Below are positions 20,521 to 29,949 of a stretch of 64,000 nucleotides of DNA, in pieces (the stretch's first letter is position 1; every line of letters begins with the position of its first letter). This DNA is from Burkholderiales bacterium (GTDB lineage Bacteria > Pseudomonadota > Gammaproteobacteria > Burkholderiales > Burkholderiaceae_C), in the NCBI GenBank assembly GCA_016185015.1, contig JACPOI010000022.1:62001-126000 (forward strand), written 5' to 3'. The notes below the pieces were generated by a model, which was not told the DNA's origin, did no database searches, and saw nothing but the letters and a program-made list of their open reading frames with translations. The position numbers and the translations under genes are program-made.

Positions 20521-20621
20521 CTACCCTAGTCGGTAGCTTCCGGTTCCCTCTTCTGCATCGGGGGCTGGAAGCGCAGCCCCACCCCACTCAATCGATGCCT
20601 CCAACCAAGAGGGAGTGAGCC
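20521..20621 (+). promoter_or_regulatory. structured corA leader that can mask the ribosome-binding site
   Basis: Three stems can be drawn upstream of the corA ATG: CTACC/GGTAG (20521-20525 with 20532-20536), GGGGCTG/CAGCCCC (20561-20567 with 20574-20580), and a long-range eight-base pairing of TCCCTCTT (20545-20552) with AAGAGGGA (20607-20614). The last partner is the Shine-Dalgarno of corA. The pairings are seen directly; a regulatory role is inferred. Confidence 0.5.
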
Positions 20622-21608
20622 ATGCTCAACATCTTCACGCTCGCCAACGGCCGGCTCTTCCAGGAAGAGATCGAGTCGCTGGAGGAACTCTCCAAGTTCC
20701 ACCCCATCTGGGTGGACCTCGAATCGCCCACGCTCCAAGAGAAGCGCTGGGTCAAGCAGTACTACGGCCTGTCCATCCCGGAAGACGCGATGGACGAGGA
20801 CATCGAGGAATCCGCCCGCTTCTATGAGGAAGACAACGGCGAACTGCACATCCGCAGCGACTTCCTGATCGCAGACGACGATGAACCGCGCACCGTGCGC
20901 GTGGCCTTCATCCTCAATCTCGTGAACGACTCCCTCAAGAGCAAGGGCGTGCTGTTCTCCATCCACGACGAGGACGTGCCGGTGTTCCGCCTGCTGCGCA
21001 TGCGCGCGCGCCGCGCCCCTGGCCTGATCGAAGACGCCAAGGAAGTGCTGCTCAAGCTCTTCGACGCCGACGCCGAGTACTCGGCCGACACGCTCGAAGG
21101 CATCTACGACGAACTTGAGAAGGCCGGCAAGCTGGTGCTCTCGGGCGACGTGACCGACGCCCTGGCCGGCGAGGTGCTGGGCGCCATCGCGCGCCAGGAA
21201 GACCTGAACGGCCGCATCCGGCGCAACGTCATGGACACGCGCCGCGCGGTCAGCTTCATGATGCGCAGCAAGATGCTCAACGCCGAGCAGTTCGAGGAGG
21301 CGCGCCAGATCCTGCGCGACATCGACTCGCTGGATTCGCACACCGCCTTCCTGTTCGACAAGATCAACTTCCTGATGGACGCGACTGTCGGTTTCATCAA
21401 CATCAACCAGAACAAGATCATCAAGATCTTCTCGGTGGCCAGCGTCGCCCTGCTGCCGCCCACGCTGATCGCCAGTCTCTACGGCATGAACTTCCAGTAC
21501 ATGCCCGAGCTGTCGCAGACCTGGGGCTACCCCTATGCGCTGGCACTCATGGTGGCCAGTGCGCTGGTGCCCATGTGGTACTTCCGGCGGCGGGGCTGGT
21601 TGAAATAG
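20622..21608 (+). CDS. corA: magnesium/cobalt transporter CorA
   Basis: This 328-residue pentameric Mg2+ channel has a large soluble N-terminal funnel domain (about 1-240) and a long stalk helix. Two C-terminal transmembrane helices (about 268-288 and 304-321) flank the selectivity motif YGMN at 287-290. The positive tail 'FRRRGWLK' fits an inside C-terminus. The gene is monocistronic and divergent from the kinase operon. Its leader can fold over the Shine-Dalgarno. Confidence 0.95.
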   Translation: MLNIFTLANGRLFQEEIESLEELSKFHPIWVDLESPTLQEKRWVKQYYGLSIPEDAMDEDIEESARFYEEDNGELHIRSDFLIADDDEPRTVRVAFILNLVNDSLKSKGVLFSIHDEDVPVFRLLRMRARRAPGLIEDAKEVLLKLFDADAEYSADTLEGIYDELEKAGKLVLSGDVTDALAGEVLGAIARQEDLNGRIRRNVMDTRRAVSFMMRSKMLNAEQFEEARQILRDIDSLDSHTAFLFDKINFLMDATVGFININQNKIIKIFSVASVALLPPTLIASLYGMNFQYMPELSQTWGYPYALALMVASALVPMWYFRRRGWLK

Positions 21609-21610
21609 CT

Positions 21611-21701
21611 CCCCCCTGTTGGCAGCGCACTTCGTGTCGCTGCCCTCTCCCCCTCCGGGGGACAACGCCAGTGGCCCGGCGGAGCCGGTTCCACGGCGTT
21701 C
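21611..21701 (-). repeat. interspersed GC-rich repeat, copy 1
   Basis: The 39-base core at 21663-21701 is the reverse complement of 39593-39631 with a single mismatch. Beside it sit a C/G-run hairpin (21651-21661) and a longer hairpin GGCAGCG/CGCTGCC (21622-21628 with 21639-21645). It lies just after the corA stop, so it may also act as a transcription terminator or mRNA stabiliser. Confidence 0.8.
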
Positions 21702-21718
21702 ACCACATAGCGAAGGAA

Positions 21719-21934
21719 CTACTCCTCTTTGCGGGCATGGTGCAGACGCAGTGCCGCCACATAAAAAGCCAAGCTGCTCGGAACAGAAATCCCCAAGAGC
21801 ACAACCAAAAGCCAGATTGGGATCAACGAACTTGATCCCGTGTTGACCCAACCGGTGATAAACAGCAGCAGAGGACCCGGGACAAACAATCGCCCCATTT
21901 TTCTGCGCAGCCTGTTTTTCTCCGCCTCTGACAT
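21719..21934 (-). CDS. small hypothetical membrane protein
   Basis: This 71-residue protein has a basic N-terminus (KNRLRRK), two hydrophobic segments (about 15-31 and 37-62) and a charged C-terminus (HHARKEE). I recognise no family. It starts six bases after the mtnN stop on the same strand, which supports co-transcription. No good Shine-Dalgarno is visible and its base composition is less GC-rich than its neighbours, so it is a moderate-confidence gene. Confidence 0.5.
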   Translation of the reverse strand: MSEAEKNRLRRKMGRLFVPGPLLLFITGWVNTGSSSLIPIWLLVVLLGISVPSSLAFYVAALRLHHARKEE

Positions 21935-21940
21935 GCTTGG

Positions 21941-22678
21941 CTATTCTTTAACTTTCGGCCTCAGGAACTCGTCGATGATCGCGAGCGCATAGCGGCTGGC
22001 GACTTCGGTGACGAATTGGGGGAAGTCCACGTGGGCCGTGTCGTCGGCGCGGTCGGAGATGGTGCGCACGGCGGCGAAGGGGATGCCGTAGTCGTGGCAG
22101 ACCTGGGCCACGGCGGCGCCTTCCATTTCCACGGCCAGGGGCGGGTGACCGGCTGCGCTGAGCGCGGCGTGCAGGGCCCGCGCCTCCTCGGCGGCCGAGA
22201 CGAAACGGTCACCGCTGGCGATCAGGCCATGGTGCACCGTGGCCGGCAAGGCCAGGCTTTCGAGGCCGGCGCGGCTTGCTGCCAGCAGCGCGTCGCCCAG
22301 GGCAATGTCGCAGGCGAAGCGCTCGCGGTCGTAGAGGGGAATCTGGTAACGCGGAAACAGGGGCGAGGCGTCCATGTCGTGCTGCACAAACTCCTGCGCC
22401 ACCACCACGTCACCCACCTGCACGCCGGGGCCGATGCCGCCGGCCACGCCAGTGAACACCAGGCGCTGCGCGCCGAAGGCCTCGATCAGGGTGGTCGTCG
22501 TGGTGGCCGCGGCCACCTTGCCGATGCGCGAGAGCGCCAGCACGACGGGCGTGCCGTGCAGCTCACCCAACCAGAACTCGCGCCCGGCGCGTGCGACGCG
22601 CCGGGGTTCGCGCAACAGTTCGATCAGTCCCTGCTGCTCCTCGGCCAGCGCACTGAGGATGGCCGTGGTCATGCGCAA
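21941..22678 (-). CDS. mtnN: 5'-methylthioadenosine/S-adenosylhomocysteine nucleosidase
   Basis: This 245-residue enzyme cleaves adenine from methylthioadenosine and S-adenosylhomocysteine, recycling by-products of methylation and polyamine synthesis. Recognised parts are the N-terminal 'ILSALAEEQQGL' with the catalytic Glu, 'VFTGVAGGIGPGVQVGDVVV', 'VEMEGAAVAQVCHDYGIPF' with the ribose-binding Glu, and 'VRTISDRAD' with the catalytic Asp. It starts seven bases after fadD. Met1 or Met3 could be the start. Confidence 0.92.
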   Translation of the reverse strand: MRMTTAILSALAEEQQGLIELLREPRRVARAGREFWLGELHGTPVVLALSRIGKVAAATTTTTLIEAFGAQRLVFTGVAGGIGPGVQVGDVVVAQEFVQHDMDASPLFPRYQIPLYDRERFACDIALGDALLAASRAGLESLALPATVHHGLIASGDRFVSAAEEARALHAALSAAGHPPLAVEMEGAAVAQVCHDYGIPFAAVRTISDRADDTAHVDFPQFVTEVASRYALAIIDEFLRPKVKE

Positions 22679-22685
22679 CCGGACT

Positions 22686-24362
22686 TTACTTGGCGTCCCT
22701 GAGTTCGCGGCGCAGGATCTTGCCGACCGGGGTCTTGGGCAGGTCGGTGCGGAACTCGATCACCTTGGGCTGCTTGTAGCCGGTCAGGTTTTCCTTGCAG
22801 TAGGCACGCACCTGCTCTTCGGTCAGGGCCGGGTCCTTCTTGACGATCACGAGCTTGACGGCTTCGCTGGTCTTCTCGTCGGCCACCCCCACGCAGGCGC
22901 ATTCCAGCACACCGGCCAGCTTGGCCACCACGTCCTCGATCTCGTTCGGATAGACGTTGAAGCCGCTGACCAGGATCATGTCCTTCTTGCGGTCGACGAT
23001 GCGGAAGAAACCGCGCTCGTCCATGATGCCCACGTCACCGCTCTTGAACCAGCCGTCCGGTGTCATGACCTTGGCGGTCTCGTCCGGGCGCTGCCAGTAA
23101 CCGGCCATGACCTGCGGGCCCTTGATGCAGATCTCGCCGGGCTGGCCCTGGGCCACATCGCGGCCGTCGTCGTCGATGATCTTCATCCAGGTGCCGGGGA
23201 TCGGCACGCCGATGGTGCCGGTGTATTCGGTCGCCGTCACCGGGTTGCAGCTGGCCGAAGGGCTGGTCTCCGACAGACCGTAGCCCTCGCAGATCGGGCA
23301 GCCGGTCCTCTCGAACCACTTCTGCGCCACTGCACCCTGCACGGCCATGCCGCCGCCCACCGAAACCTTGAGGTTGCTCCAGTCCACCTTGTTGAAGTCG
23401 GGGTGGTTGGCCAGGCCGTTGAACAGGGTGTTGACCGCCGGGAAGCTGTGGAAGACGTGCTTGGACAGCTCCTTGAGCACGGCCGGCAGGTCGCGCGGGT
23501 TGGGGATCAGGATGAGCTTGCCGCCCGTGCGCATGGACAGCATCATGCCCACCGTGAAGGCGAAGATGTGGTACAGCGGCAGCGCGCACACGCCCGTGGG
23601 CTGCTGGTCGGCCGGGATCTTCTTCATGGCCGGGCTGTTCCAGATCTCCGACTGCAGCACGTTGGCAATGACGTTGCGATGCAGCAGCACCGCGCCCTTG
23701 GAGACGCCGGTGGTACCGCCGGTGTACTGCAGAACGGCCACGTCGTCAGGCTTGATCGCGGGCTGGCGCAGCGTGCCGCGCTCACCCTTGGCGATGGCAT
23801 CGTTGAAGCGCACGGCGCCGGGCAGGTTGAAGGGGGGCACCAGCTTCTTGACCTTGCGCACCACGAAATTGACCAGCGTCCCCTTGAGCAGGCCCAGGCG
23901 GTCGCCCATGGCGCACAGCACCACGTGCTTGACCGGGGTGGCGGCGATGCACTTCTCCAACGTGTGGGCAAAGTTCTCGATAATGACGATGGCCTTGGAG
24001 CCCGAGTCCTTGAGCTGGTGCTCCAGCTCGCGCGCCGTGTACAGCGGGTTGACGTTGACCACCACGTAACCGGCGCGCAGGATGGCCGCCACCACCACCG
24101 GGTACTGCGGCACGTTGGGCATCATGATGGCCACGCGGTCGCCCTGCGCCAGGCCCAGGCACTGCAGGTAGGCGGCGAAGGCACGGCTCAGGCGGTCGGT
24201 CTCACCGAAGCTCATCTCCTTGCCCATGAAGCTGTAGGCCGGGCGGTCGGCGTACTGGCGGAAGCTTTCTTCCATCAGGGCCACCAGCGAGGTGTAGGGC
24301 GAGGGCGGCAGATCGGCCGGCACCCCTTCAGGGTAGCTCTTGAGCCAGAGGCGGTCGGTCAT
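22686..24362 (-). CDS. fadD: long-chain fatty acid-CoA ligase
   Basis: This 558-residue acyl-CoA synthetase activates fatty acids via acyl-AMP at the inner membrane. The AMP-binding P-loop is 'QYTGGTTGVSKGAVL', the adenine motif 'GYGLSETSP' and the FACS signature 'FKSGDVGIMDERGFFRIVDR'; a catalytic Lys lies in the C-terminal 'PVGKILRREL'. The start at 24362 (MTDRLWLKSYPEG) has AGGAG nine bases upstream; upstream in-frame codons run into the terminator region and were excluded. It precedes mtnN by seven bases. Confidence 0.94.
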   Translation of the reverse strand: MTDRLWLKSYPEGVPADLPPSPYTSLVALMEESFRQYADRPAYSFMGKEMSFGETDRLSRAFAAYLQCLGLAQGDRVAIMMPNVPQYPVVVAAILRAGYVVVNVNPLYTARELEHQLKDSGSKAIVIIENFAHTLEKCIAATPVKHVVLCAMGDRLGLLKGTLVNFVVRKVKKLVPPFNLPGAVRFNDAIAKGERGTLRQPAIKPDDVAVLQYTGGTTGVSKGAVLLHRNVIANVLQSEIWNSPAMKKIPADQQPTGVCALPLYHIFAFTVGMMLSMRTGGKLILIPNPRDLPAVLKELSKHVFHSFPAVNTLFNGLANHPDFNKVDWSNLKVSVGGGMAVQGAVAQKWFERTGCPICEGYGLSETSPSASCNPVTATEYTGTIGVPIPGTWMKIIDDDGRDVAQGQPGEICIKGPQVMAGYWQRPDETAKVMTPDGWFKSGDVGIMDERGFFRIVDRKKDMILVSGFNVYPNEIEDVVAKLAGVLECACVGVADEKTSEAVKLVIVKKDPALTEEQVRAYCKENLTGYKQPKVIEFRTDLPKTPVGKILRRELRDAK

Positions 24363-24398
24363 GGTCGGATCTCCTAATAATTTTGTGGCGTTGCGGCG

Positions 24399-24432
24399 AA
24401 AAAAAACCGTGCCGGGTATCACCCGGCACGGT
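24399..24432 (-). terminator. strong rho-independent terminator after pntB
   Basis: A perfect 12-base stem (24406-24417 with 24421-24432) with a three-base loop is followed on the minus strand by a run of U. It lies between the pntB stop and the fadD ribosome-binding site, so fadD-mtnN expression must start beyond it or rely on read-through. Confidence 0.88.
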
Positions 24433-24467
24433 CGTGCTTTTTTGGACGGGCAGGAAATTATGCCTCG

Positions 24468-25883
24468 TCAGGCCTTGAGTGCGCCCAGGACCTCGTCGAG
24501 CATCTTCTTGGCATCGCCGAACAGCATGCGGTTGTTCTCTTTGTAGAACAGCGGGTTGTCCACGCCGGCGTAACCCGAGGCCATGGAACGCTTCATGACG
24601 ATGGAAGTCTTGGCCTTCCAGACCTCCAGCACCGGCATGCCGGCGATGGGGCTGGCCGGGTCGTCCTGCGCGGCCGGGTTGACGATGTCGTTGGCGCCGA
24701 TGACCATGGCCACGTCGGTGTCCGGGAAGTCCTCGTTCATCTCGTCCATCTCCATGACGATGTCGTAGGGCACCTTGGCCTCGGCCAGCAGCACGTTCAT
24801 GTGGCCCGGCATGCGGCCGGCCACGGGGTGGATGGCAAAACGCACCTTGACACCCTTTTCACGCAGGGTCTTGGTGATCTCGTACACCGTGTGCTGGGCC
24901 TGCGCCACCGCCATGCCGTAGCCCGGCACGATGATCACGCTCTTGGCCTCGCGCAGCAGTTCGGCAGTGTCGGCCGCGTTCACGGGCACGACCTCACCTT
25001 GCGGCTGGGCGGCCTCCCCCGACTTGGCCGGGGTGGCACCGCCACCGGAGCCGAAGCCGCCGGCGATCACGCTGATGAAATTGCGGTTCATCGCGTTGCA
25101 CATGATGTAGGACAGGATGGCACCGCTGGAGCCCACCAGCGCGCCGGTCACGATCAGCAGGTCGTTGGACAGCATGAAGCCGGTGGCCGCAGCGGCCCAG
25201 CCCGAGTAGCTGTTGAGCATGGACACCACCACCGGCATGTCGGCGCCGCCGATGGCCATCACCATGTGCACGCCGAACAGCAGTGCGATGACGGTCATCA
25301 CGATCAGCGGCGTCATGCCCTCGGCCACCGTCTTGGCCTGGATGAACTCGCGCCCGAACCAGATCACGATCAGCAGGCCGGCCAGGTTGAGCCAGTGGCG
25401 GGCGGGCAGCAGCAGCGGCTTGCCGCCGATCTTGCCGTTGAGCTTGCCGAAGGCGATCAGCGAGCCGGAGAAGGTGACCGCGCCGATCAGGATGCCGATG
25501 TAGATCTCCACTTCGTGGATGACTTTTTCGACACCCTGGTACTGGATCGAGGTGTCGACGTAGCTGGCGAAGCCGACCAGGCAGGCCGCCAGGCCGACCA
25601 GGCTGTGCATCAGCGCGACCAGCTCGGGCATCTGCGTCATCTTCACCACCTTGGCGGCGTAGAGACCGATGCTGCCGCCGACCACCAGGGCCGCGATGAT
25701 CCAGGGGATGCCGGCCGGGCTGACCCGCGGGCCGAACACCGTGGCCAGCACGGCCAGGGCCATGCCGACCATGCCGAACAGGTTGCCGCGGCGCGAGGTT
25801 TCAGGGTTGGACAAGCCACCCAGGCTCAGAATGAAAAGGATGGCGGCGCCGAGGTAGGCCACCGTGGCGAGACTTTGGGACAT
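24468..25883 (-). CDS. pntB: NAD(P) transhydrogenase subunit beta
   Basis: This 471-residue inner-membrane subunit of proton-translocating transhydrogenase has eight or nine transmembrane helices in the first ~270 residues. The NADP(H)-binding domain III follows, with '[17 protein letters not shown]', '[20 protein letters not shown]' and '[13 protein letters not shown]'. It lies 20 bases downstream of pntA and works with it to make NADPH from NADH using proton-motive force. Confidence 0.96.
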   Translation of the reverse strand: MSQSLATVAYLGAAILFILSLGGLSNPETSRRGNLFGMVGMALAVLATVFGPRVSPAGIPWIIAALVVGGSIGLYAAKVVKMTQMPELVALMHSLVGLAACLVGFASYVDTSIQYQGVEKVIHEVEIYIGILIGAVTFSGSLIAFGKLNGKIGGKPLLLPARHWLNLAGLLIVIWFGREFIQAKTVAEGMTPLIVMTVIALLFGVHMVMAIGGADMPVVVSMLNSYSGWAAAATGFMLSNDLLIVTGALVGSSGAILSYIMCNAMNRNFISVIAGGFGSGGGATPAKSGEAAQPQGEVVPVNAADTAELLREAKSVIIVPGYGMAVAQAQHTVYEITKTLREKGVKVRFAIHPVAGRMPGHMNVLLAEAKVPYDIVMEMDEMNEDFPDTDVAMVIGANDIVNPAAQDDPASPIAGMPVLEVWKAKTSIVMKRSMASGYAGVDNPLFYKENNRMLFGDAKKMLDEVLGALKA

Positions 25884-25903
25884 GGTTGTCTTTCTTCTCT
25901 TTT

Positions 25904-27511
25904 TTATTTACGGAACATGGCGAGCATGCGGCGGGTCACGGAGAAGCCGCCGAACATGTTGACCGCCGTCAGGATGATGCCGGCAAAGGCCAGCCAGCGG
26001 ATCAGCGCGTCGGGGCGAGCGCCCGTGCCGGCTTCCGGCGGCAGGATCTGCACCAGCGCACCGATGGCGATGATGCTGGAGATGGCGTTGGTCACGCTCA
26101 TCAGCGGCGTATGCAGGGCGGGCGTGACGTTCCACACCACCATGTAGCCAATGAAACAGGCCAGCACGAAGACCGTGAAGTGGCCCAGGAAGGCCGCCGG
26201 CGCGTAGGCACCGATGAACCAGAAGGCCAGCGCGGCCACGGCGAAGATGATGGCCAGGGTCTTGGCCGGCAGCGGGGCGCTGCTGCCATGGCCGTGGCCG
26301 CCCTTCTTCTCGGCCACCGGCGCAGCCGCCGGCTTCGGGGCCGGTGCGGCCGCCTGCTTGAGCGGGGGGGCCGGCCAGGTGATCTCACCGCTCTTGACGA
26401 CGGTCAGGCCGCGGATGGCATCGTCTTCCATGTTGACGTTGATGACGCCATCCTTGGTCTTGCACAGTTCTTCGGTCAGACGGAACAGGTTGGTGGCGTA
26501 CAGGGTGGACGACTGCTTGGCCAGGCGCGAGTTCAGGTCGGCGTAACCGATGATGGTCACGCCATGCTTGACCACCGCCTGGCCGGGCTCGGTCAGCTCG
26601 CAGTTGCCGCCACGCTCGGCCGCCATGTCGACGATCACGCTGCCCGGCTTCATGGACTTCACCATCTCGGCGGTGATGAGCTTGGGCGCCGGCTTGCCCG
26701 GGATCAGGGCAGTGGTGATGATGATGTCCACCTCGCGGGCCTGCTGGGCGTACATCTCGCGCTGGGCCTGCTGGAAGCCCTCGCTCATGACCTTGGCGTA
26801 ACCGCCGCCGCCCGAGCCTTCTTCCTCGTAGTCGACCTTGACGAACTCGCCGCCCAGCGACTTGACCTGATCGGCCACTTCGGCGCGGGTGTCATTGGCG
26901 CGCACGATGGCCCCCAAACCCGCAGCGGTACCGATCGCAGCCAGGCCGGCCACGCCGGCGCCGGCGATGAAGACCTTGGCCGGCGGCACCTTGCCTGCGG
27001 CCGTTATCTGGCCGTTGAAAAAGCGGCCGAAGGCATTGGCGGCCTCGATGACGGCGCGGTAGCCGGCGACGCCGGCCTGCGAGGTCAGCGCATCCATCTT
27101 CTGGGCGCGGGAGAGCTGACGCGGCAGTGCATCAATGGCCAGCACGGTCACCTTCTTCGCCGCCAGTTGCTGCATCAGTTCCGGATTTTGCGCGGGCCAG
27201 ATGAAACCGATCAAGGTGCTGCCTTCGCGCAGCAACCCAACCTCGGCGCTCGTCGGGACGGCCACCTTGAACACGATGTCAGCGCCCGCCCACAGCGCCG
27301 CAGCGCCCTGGACGATCTCGGCACCCACAGCGCGATAGGCCTCGTCGCTGAAATTGGCGGCGTCACCGGCGCCGGATTCGACGGCCACCGTGAAGCCGAG
27401 CTTGATGAGCTTCTCCACCACCTCAGGCACCGTGGCCACGCGTTTTTCGCCCGGGAAGATTTCCCGCGGCACGCCAATACGCTGCGCCGCTTGAGCTGTG
27501 CCAGCTTGCAT
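25904..27511 (-). CDS. pntA: NAD(P) transhydrogenase subunit alpha (fused form)
   Basis: This 535-residue protein combines the NAD(H)-binding domain I ('[20 protein letters not shown]' at the start, '[22 protein letters not shown]' as Rossmann loop) with the C-terminal membrane part (about 420-535). This is the E. coli-like fused arrangement, unlike the split PntAA/PntAB of alphaproteobacteria. An Ala/Pro-rich linker (about 370-395) joins the parts. The start at 27511 has AGGAG upstream. It is divergent from the receiver gene at 27715. Confidence 0.95.
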   Translation of the reverse strand: MQAGTAQAAQRIGVPREIFPGEKRVATVPEVVEKLIKLGFTVAVESGAGDAANFSDEAYRAVGAEIVQGAAALWAGADIVFKVAVPTSAEVGLLREGSTLIGFIWPAQNPELMQQLAAKKVTVLAIDALPRQLSRAQKMDALTSQAGVAGYRAVIEAANAFGRFFNGQITAAGKVPPAKVFIAGAGVAGLAAIGTAAGLGAIVRANDTRAEVADQVKSLGGEFVKVDYEEEGSGGGGYAKVMSEGFQQAQREMYAQQAREVDIIITTALIPGKPAPKLITAEMVKSMKPGSVIVDMAAERGGNCELTEPGQAVVKHGVTIIGYADLNSRLAKQSSTLYATNLFRLTEELCKTKDGVINVNMEDDAIRGLTVVKSGEITWPAPPLKQAAAPAPKPAAAPVAEKKGGHGHGSSAPLPAKTLAIIFAVAALAFWFIGAYAPAAFLGHFTVFVLACFIGYMVVWNVTPALHTPLMSVTNAISSIIAIGALVQILPPEAGTGARPDALIRWLAFAGIILTAVNMFGGFSVTRRMLAMFRK

Positions 27512-27714
27512 AAGTCAACTCCTGAACATGATTTTCATGAAAGTCACGCAGGCTTTGCCCTACAGGGAGGCCTGCACGCGGCAAGCTTACCTGAGAAATT
27601 CATGCCGGCCGGGAATATGCCCTATAACAATTTGCCCGGGGATACATAAAATGCAGGCACCTGATTTTCGTACCAGCCGCCCGGGCGATCCGGTCTTTTT
27701 TCTCTCACAGCTTC

Positions 27715-28119
27715 ATGCCCGACACCAGAGCCAGCAACGCATCCGTCCTGATCGTGGAGGATGACGAACTCACCTCCAGTCTGCTGAAGTTCCTGCTGGA
27801 GCGCGAGCGTTATACCGTCGAACTGGCGGCGGACGGCCGGGCCGGGCTGACCTACATCCAGAACCACGCGCCGACGACCATCGTGCTCATGGACGTGATG
27901 CTGCCTTTCCTGGACGGCTTCGAGCTGTTGCGTGAACTGCGCGCCCTGGAGGCCTGGCGCGACACCCGCGTCATCATGCTGAGCGCCAAATCGCAAGGCA
28001 GCGAAATCGCCCGGGCGCTCGATGCCGGTGCCGACGACTACCTCGTCAAACCCTTCAAGCCCGAAGAACTGTTTGCCCGCCTGCGGCGTTACCGCCCGGT
28101 CGACCGGAGCGCACCATGA
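27715..28119 (+). CDS. single-domain response regulator of the YaiO/GT2 cluster
   Basis: This 134-residue receiver has acidic Glu15, Asp16 and Asp17, phospho-acceptor Asp60 in 'IVLMDVMLPFLDGFE', Ser90 in place of the usual Thr, and Lys112 in 'LVKPFKPEEL'. It has no output domain. Its stop overlaps the next ATG (ATGA), tying it to an exopolysaccharide-like operon. It may control the glycosyltransferase complex by direct contact (inference). No cognate kinase is adjacent. Confidence 0.9.
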   Translation: MPDTRASNASVLIVEDDELTSSLLKFLLERERYTVELAADGRAGLTYIQNHAPTTIVLMDVMLPFLDGFELLRELRALEAWRDTRVIMLSAKSQGSEIARALDAGADDYLVKPFKPEELFARLRRYRPVDRSAP

Positions 28120-28910
28120 CCACACATCTGCTCCCTCGCCCAGGCTCCCGGGCACGGGCACTCGCCACATGGCTGGCCACCCTGGTCGCCCTGCCGGCCA
28201 GCGCGCAAAGCGCGCCCGCGGCCGCCCCGCTGGGCATCGAGCTGGCCACCGGGCGCCAGCAACTGAGCAACGGCAGCCCCGACTGGACCGAAACCTCGGC
28301 CAGGGTCATCCACGGCTGGGGCACGCGCCAGCTCAGCGAACTGGGCCTGGTGCAGACCGAGCGCTTCGGCCTGCGCGACGAGCAGCTCACCGGCCTGCTG
28401 GTGCGCCCGCTCGGTCCCCAGCTCACCGCCACCGTCGACGCCAGCTTCAGCCCCAGCCACCAGGTGCTGGCGCATTACCACCTGGGCGGCATGCTGCAGT
28501 ACGAATTCGCCCCCGCCTGGCTGGCGCACGGCGGCCTGCGCAGCACCCACTACGACACGGCCACGGTCACCCAGGGCTCCGTCATGCTGGAACACTATGT
28601 GTCCAGCTTCAGCTGGTTGGCCGCCTGGCGCCCGGTCCAGACCCAGGGCAGCAGCACCTCCAGCCTTGAATTGCGCGGCAGCTATTACTATGCTGAAAAG
28701 AGCAGCGTGGGCCTGTCGGTGGCCAGCGGCCAAGAGGCCGCCAGCATCAACGACAGCACCGTGCAGCTGACCGACGTGCGCTCGACGACGGCCTTCGGCC
28801 GGCACTGGCTGACGCCGGCCTGGGCACTGAACTACGAGTGGGGATCCACCCGCCAGGGCGACTTCTACACCCGCCAAGGATGGCGCATCGGAGTGCAGCA
28901 TTTATTCTGA
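28116..28910 (+). CDS. YaiO-family outer membrane beta-barrel protein
   Basis: This 264-residue protein has a signal peptide (cleavage near 'PASA|QS', residue ~30). A body of alternating amphipathic strands rich in Tyr, Trp, Ser and Gly ends in a C-terminal aromatic ('GVQHLF'), as barrel proteins do. 'LSNGSPDWTETS' and 'YEWGSTRQGDFYTRQGWRIG' recall the YaiO family. In E. coli yaiO neighbours the GT2 gene yaiP, and here a GT2 lies two genes on. Export or anchoring of a glycan is a plausible role. Its start overlaps the receiver stop. Confidence 0.75.
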   Translation: MTTHLLPRPGSRARALATWLATLVALPASAQSAPAAAPLGIELATGRQQLSNGSPDWTETSARVIHGWGTRQLSELGLVQTERFGLRDEQLTGLLVRPLGPQLTATVDASFSPSHQVLAHYHLGGMLQYEFAPAWLAHGGLRSTHYDTATVTQGSVMLEHYVSSFSWLAAWRPVQTQGSSTSSLELRGSYYYAEKSSVGLSVASGQEAASINDSTVQLTDVRSTTAFGRHWLTPAWALNYEWGSTRQGDFYTRQGWRIGVQHLF

Positions 28911-28941
28911 TCCCTACCTGAACCTGGCGTTCTGGACGGGC

Positions 28942-29949
28942 ATGGGCGCCGCCCTGCTCACGCTGGGGATCGCCTTGCTCATCATGGGCCTGCGCGTCCA
29001 GCGCTACTGGCTGGGCCGCCACGAACAGCGCTTTCAGCAGCGCTGGCGCCCCCTGCTGATGCAGGCGATAGTGGGCGACCCGGCCAACGTGTTGCCCACA
29101 CTGGCCCGCCGTGACCGCTGGCGTTTCCTCAAGCTGTGGAACCACATGCAGGAGTCGGTGCGGGGCGACGCCACCCAGCGGCTGGGCGCGCTGGCCGGCC
29201 AGCTCGGCTGCCAGCGCATGGCACGCCGGCTGCTGGCCAGCGGCAGCCTGACCCGCCGCCTGTTTGCCATCCTGACCCTGGGCCATATGCGCGACGCCAC
29301 GGCCTGGGAGTTGCTGGCGTTCCAGCTGCGCCAGCCCGGGCGCGTCAGCTCGCTCTACGCTGCCCGCGCCCTGATCCAGATCGACCTGCAGCGCGGTGTG
29401 CGCGCCGTCGTGCCCCATCTGCTGCAACGCGATGACTGGGAGATGGTGCGCATCGCCATCCTGCTGCAGGAGTTTCGCGACGCCTTGGGCGGCGAACTGA
29501 CCCGGATGCTAGCCGGGCTGCCCACCGCGCGTTGGCCGCGTGCCCTGCAGCTGGCCGAGGCCTTGCACCTGCACGTACCGGCCGAGATCGTGCTGCCCTG
29601 GCTGCAGGCCGAACAGCCGGCCGAGGTGCTGAGCGCGGCGCTGCGCCTGGCCAACGACGCCGAGGTGCGCCCGGCCGTGCGGGCCCTGGCCGGACATGCG
29701 GACTGGCGCGTGCGCGTGCAGGCCGCGCACGCCCTGGGGCGGCTGGGCGAGACGGCCGACGTGGCGGTGCTCACCCGCCTGCTCTCGGACCCCCAATGGT
29801 GGGTGCGCTACCGGGCCGCAGGCGCCCTCTCGCAGCTGCCCTTCCTCAGCTCCGAGGAACTGCGCAAGCTGCTGACCGAGCTGCAAGACCGCTACGCGCG
29901 GGAGATTTCGACCCAGGTCTTCGCCGAACTGATGGACGCCTATCTATGA
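28942..29949 (+). CDS. membrane-anchored HEAT-repeat protein
   Basis: This protein of at least 335 residues has one N-terminal hydrophobic segment ('AALLTLGIALLIMGL'). About 300 residues of alpha-helical pairs with HEAT character follow, e.g. 'DWRVRVQAAHALGRLGETAD' and 'WWVRYRAAGALSQLPFLSSE'. HEAT solenoids are protein-binding scaffolds. The frame stays open upstream of the ATG and encodes 'YSDPYLNLAFWTG', which looks genuine, so translation may start earlier at a non-ATG codon (ATT 28900 lies six bases after a GGAG). Its stop overlaps the glycosyltransferase ATG. Confidence 0.75.
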   Translation: MGAALLTLGIALLIMGLRVQRYWLGRHEQRFQQRWRPLLMQAIVGDPANVLPTLARRDRWRFLKLWNHMQESVRGDATQRLGALAGQLGCQRMARRLLASGSLTRRLFAILTLGHMRDATAWELLAFQLRQPGRVSSLYAARALIQIDLQRGVRAVVPHLLQRDDWEMVRIAILLQEFRDALGGELTRMLAGLPTARWPRALQLAEALHLHVPAEIVLPWLQAEQPAEVLSAALRLANDAEVRPAVRALAGHADWRVRVQAAHALGRLGETADVAVLTRLLSDPQWWVRYRAAGALSQLPFLSSEELRKLLTELQDRYAREISTQVFAELMDAYL

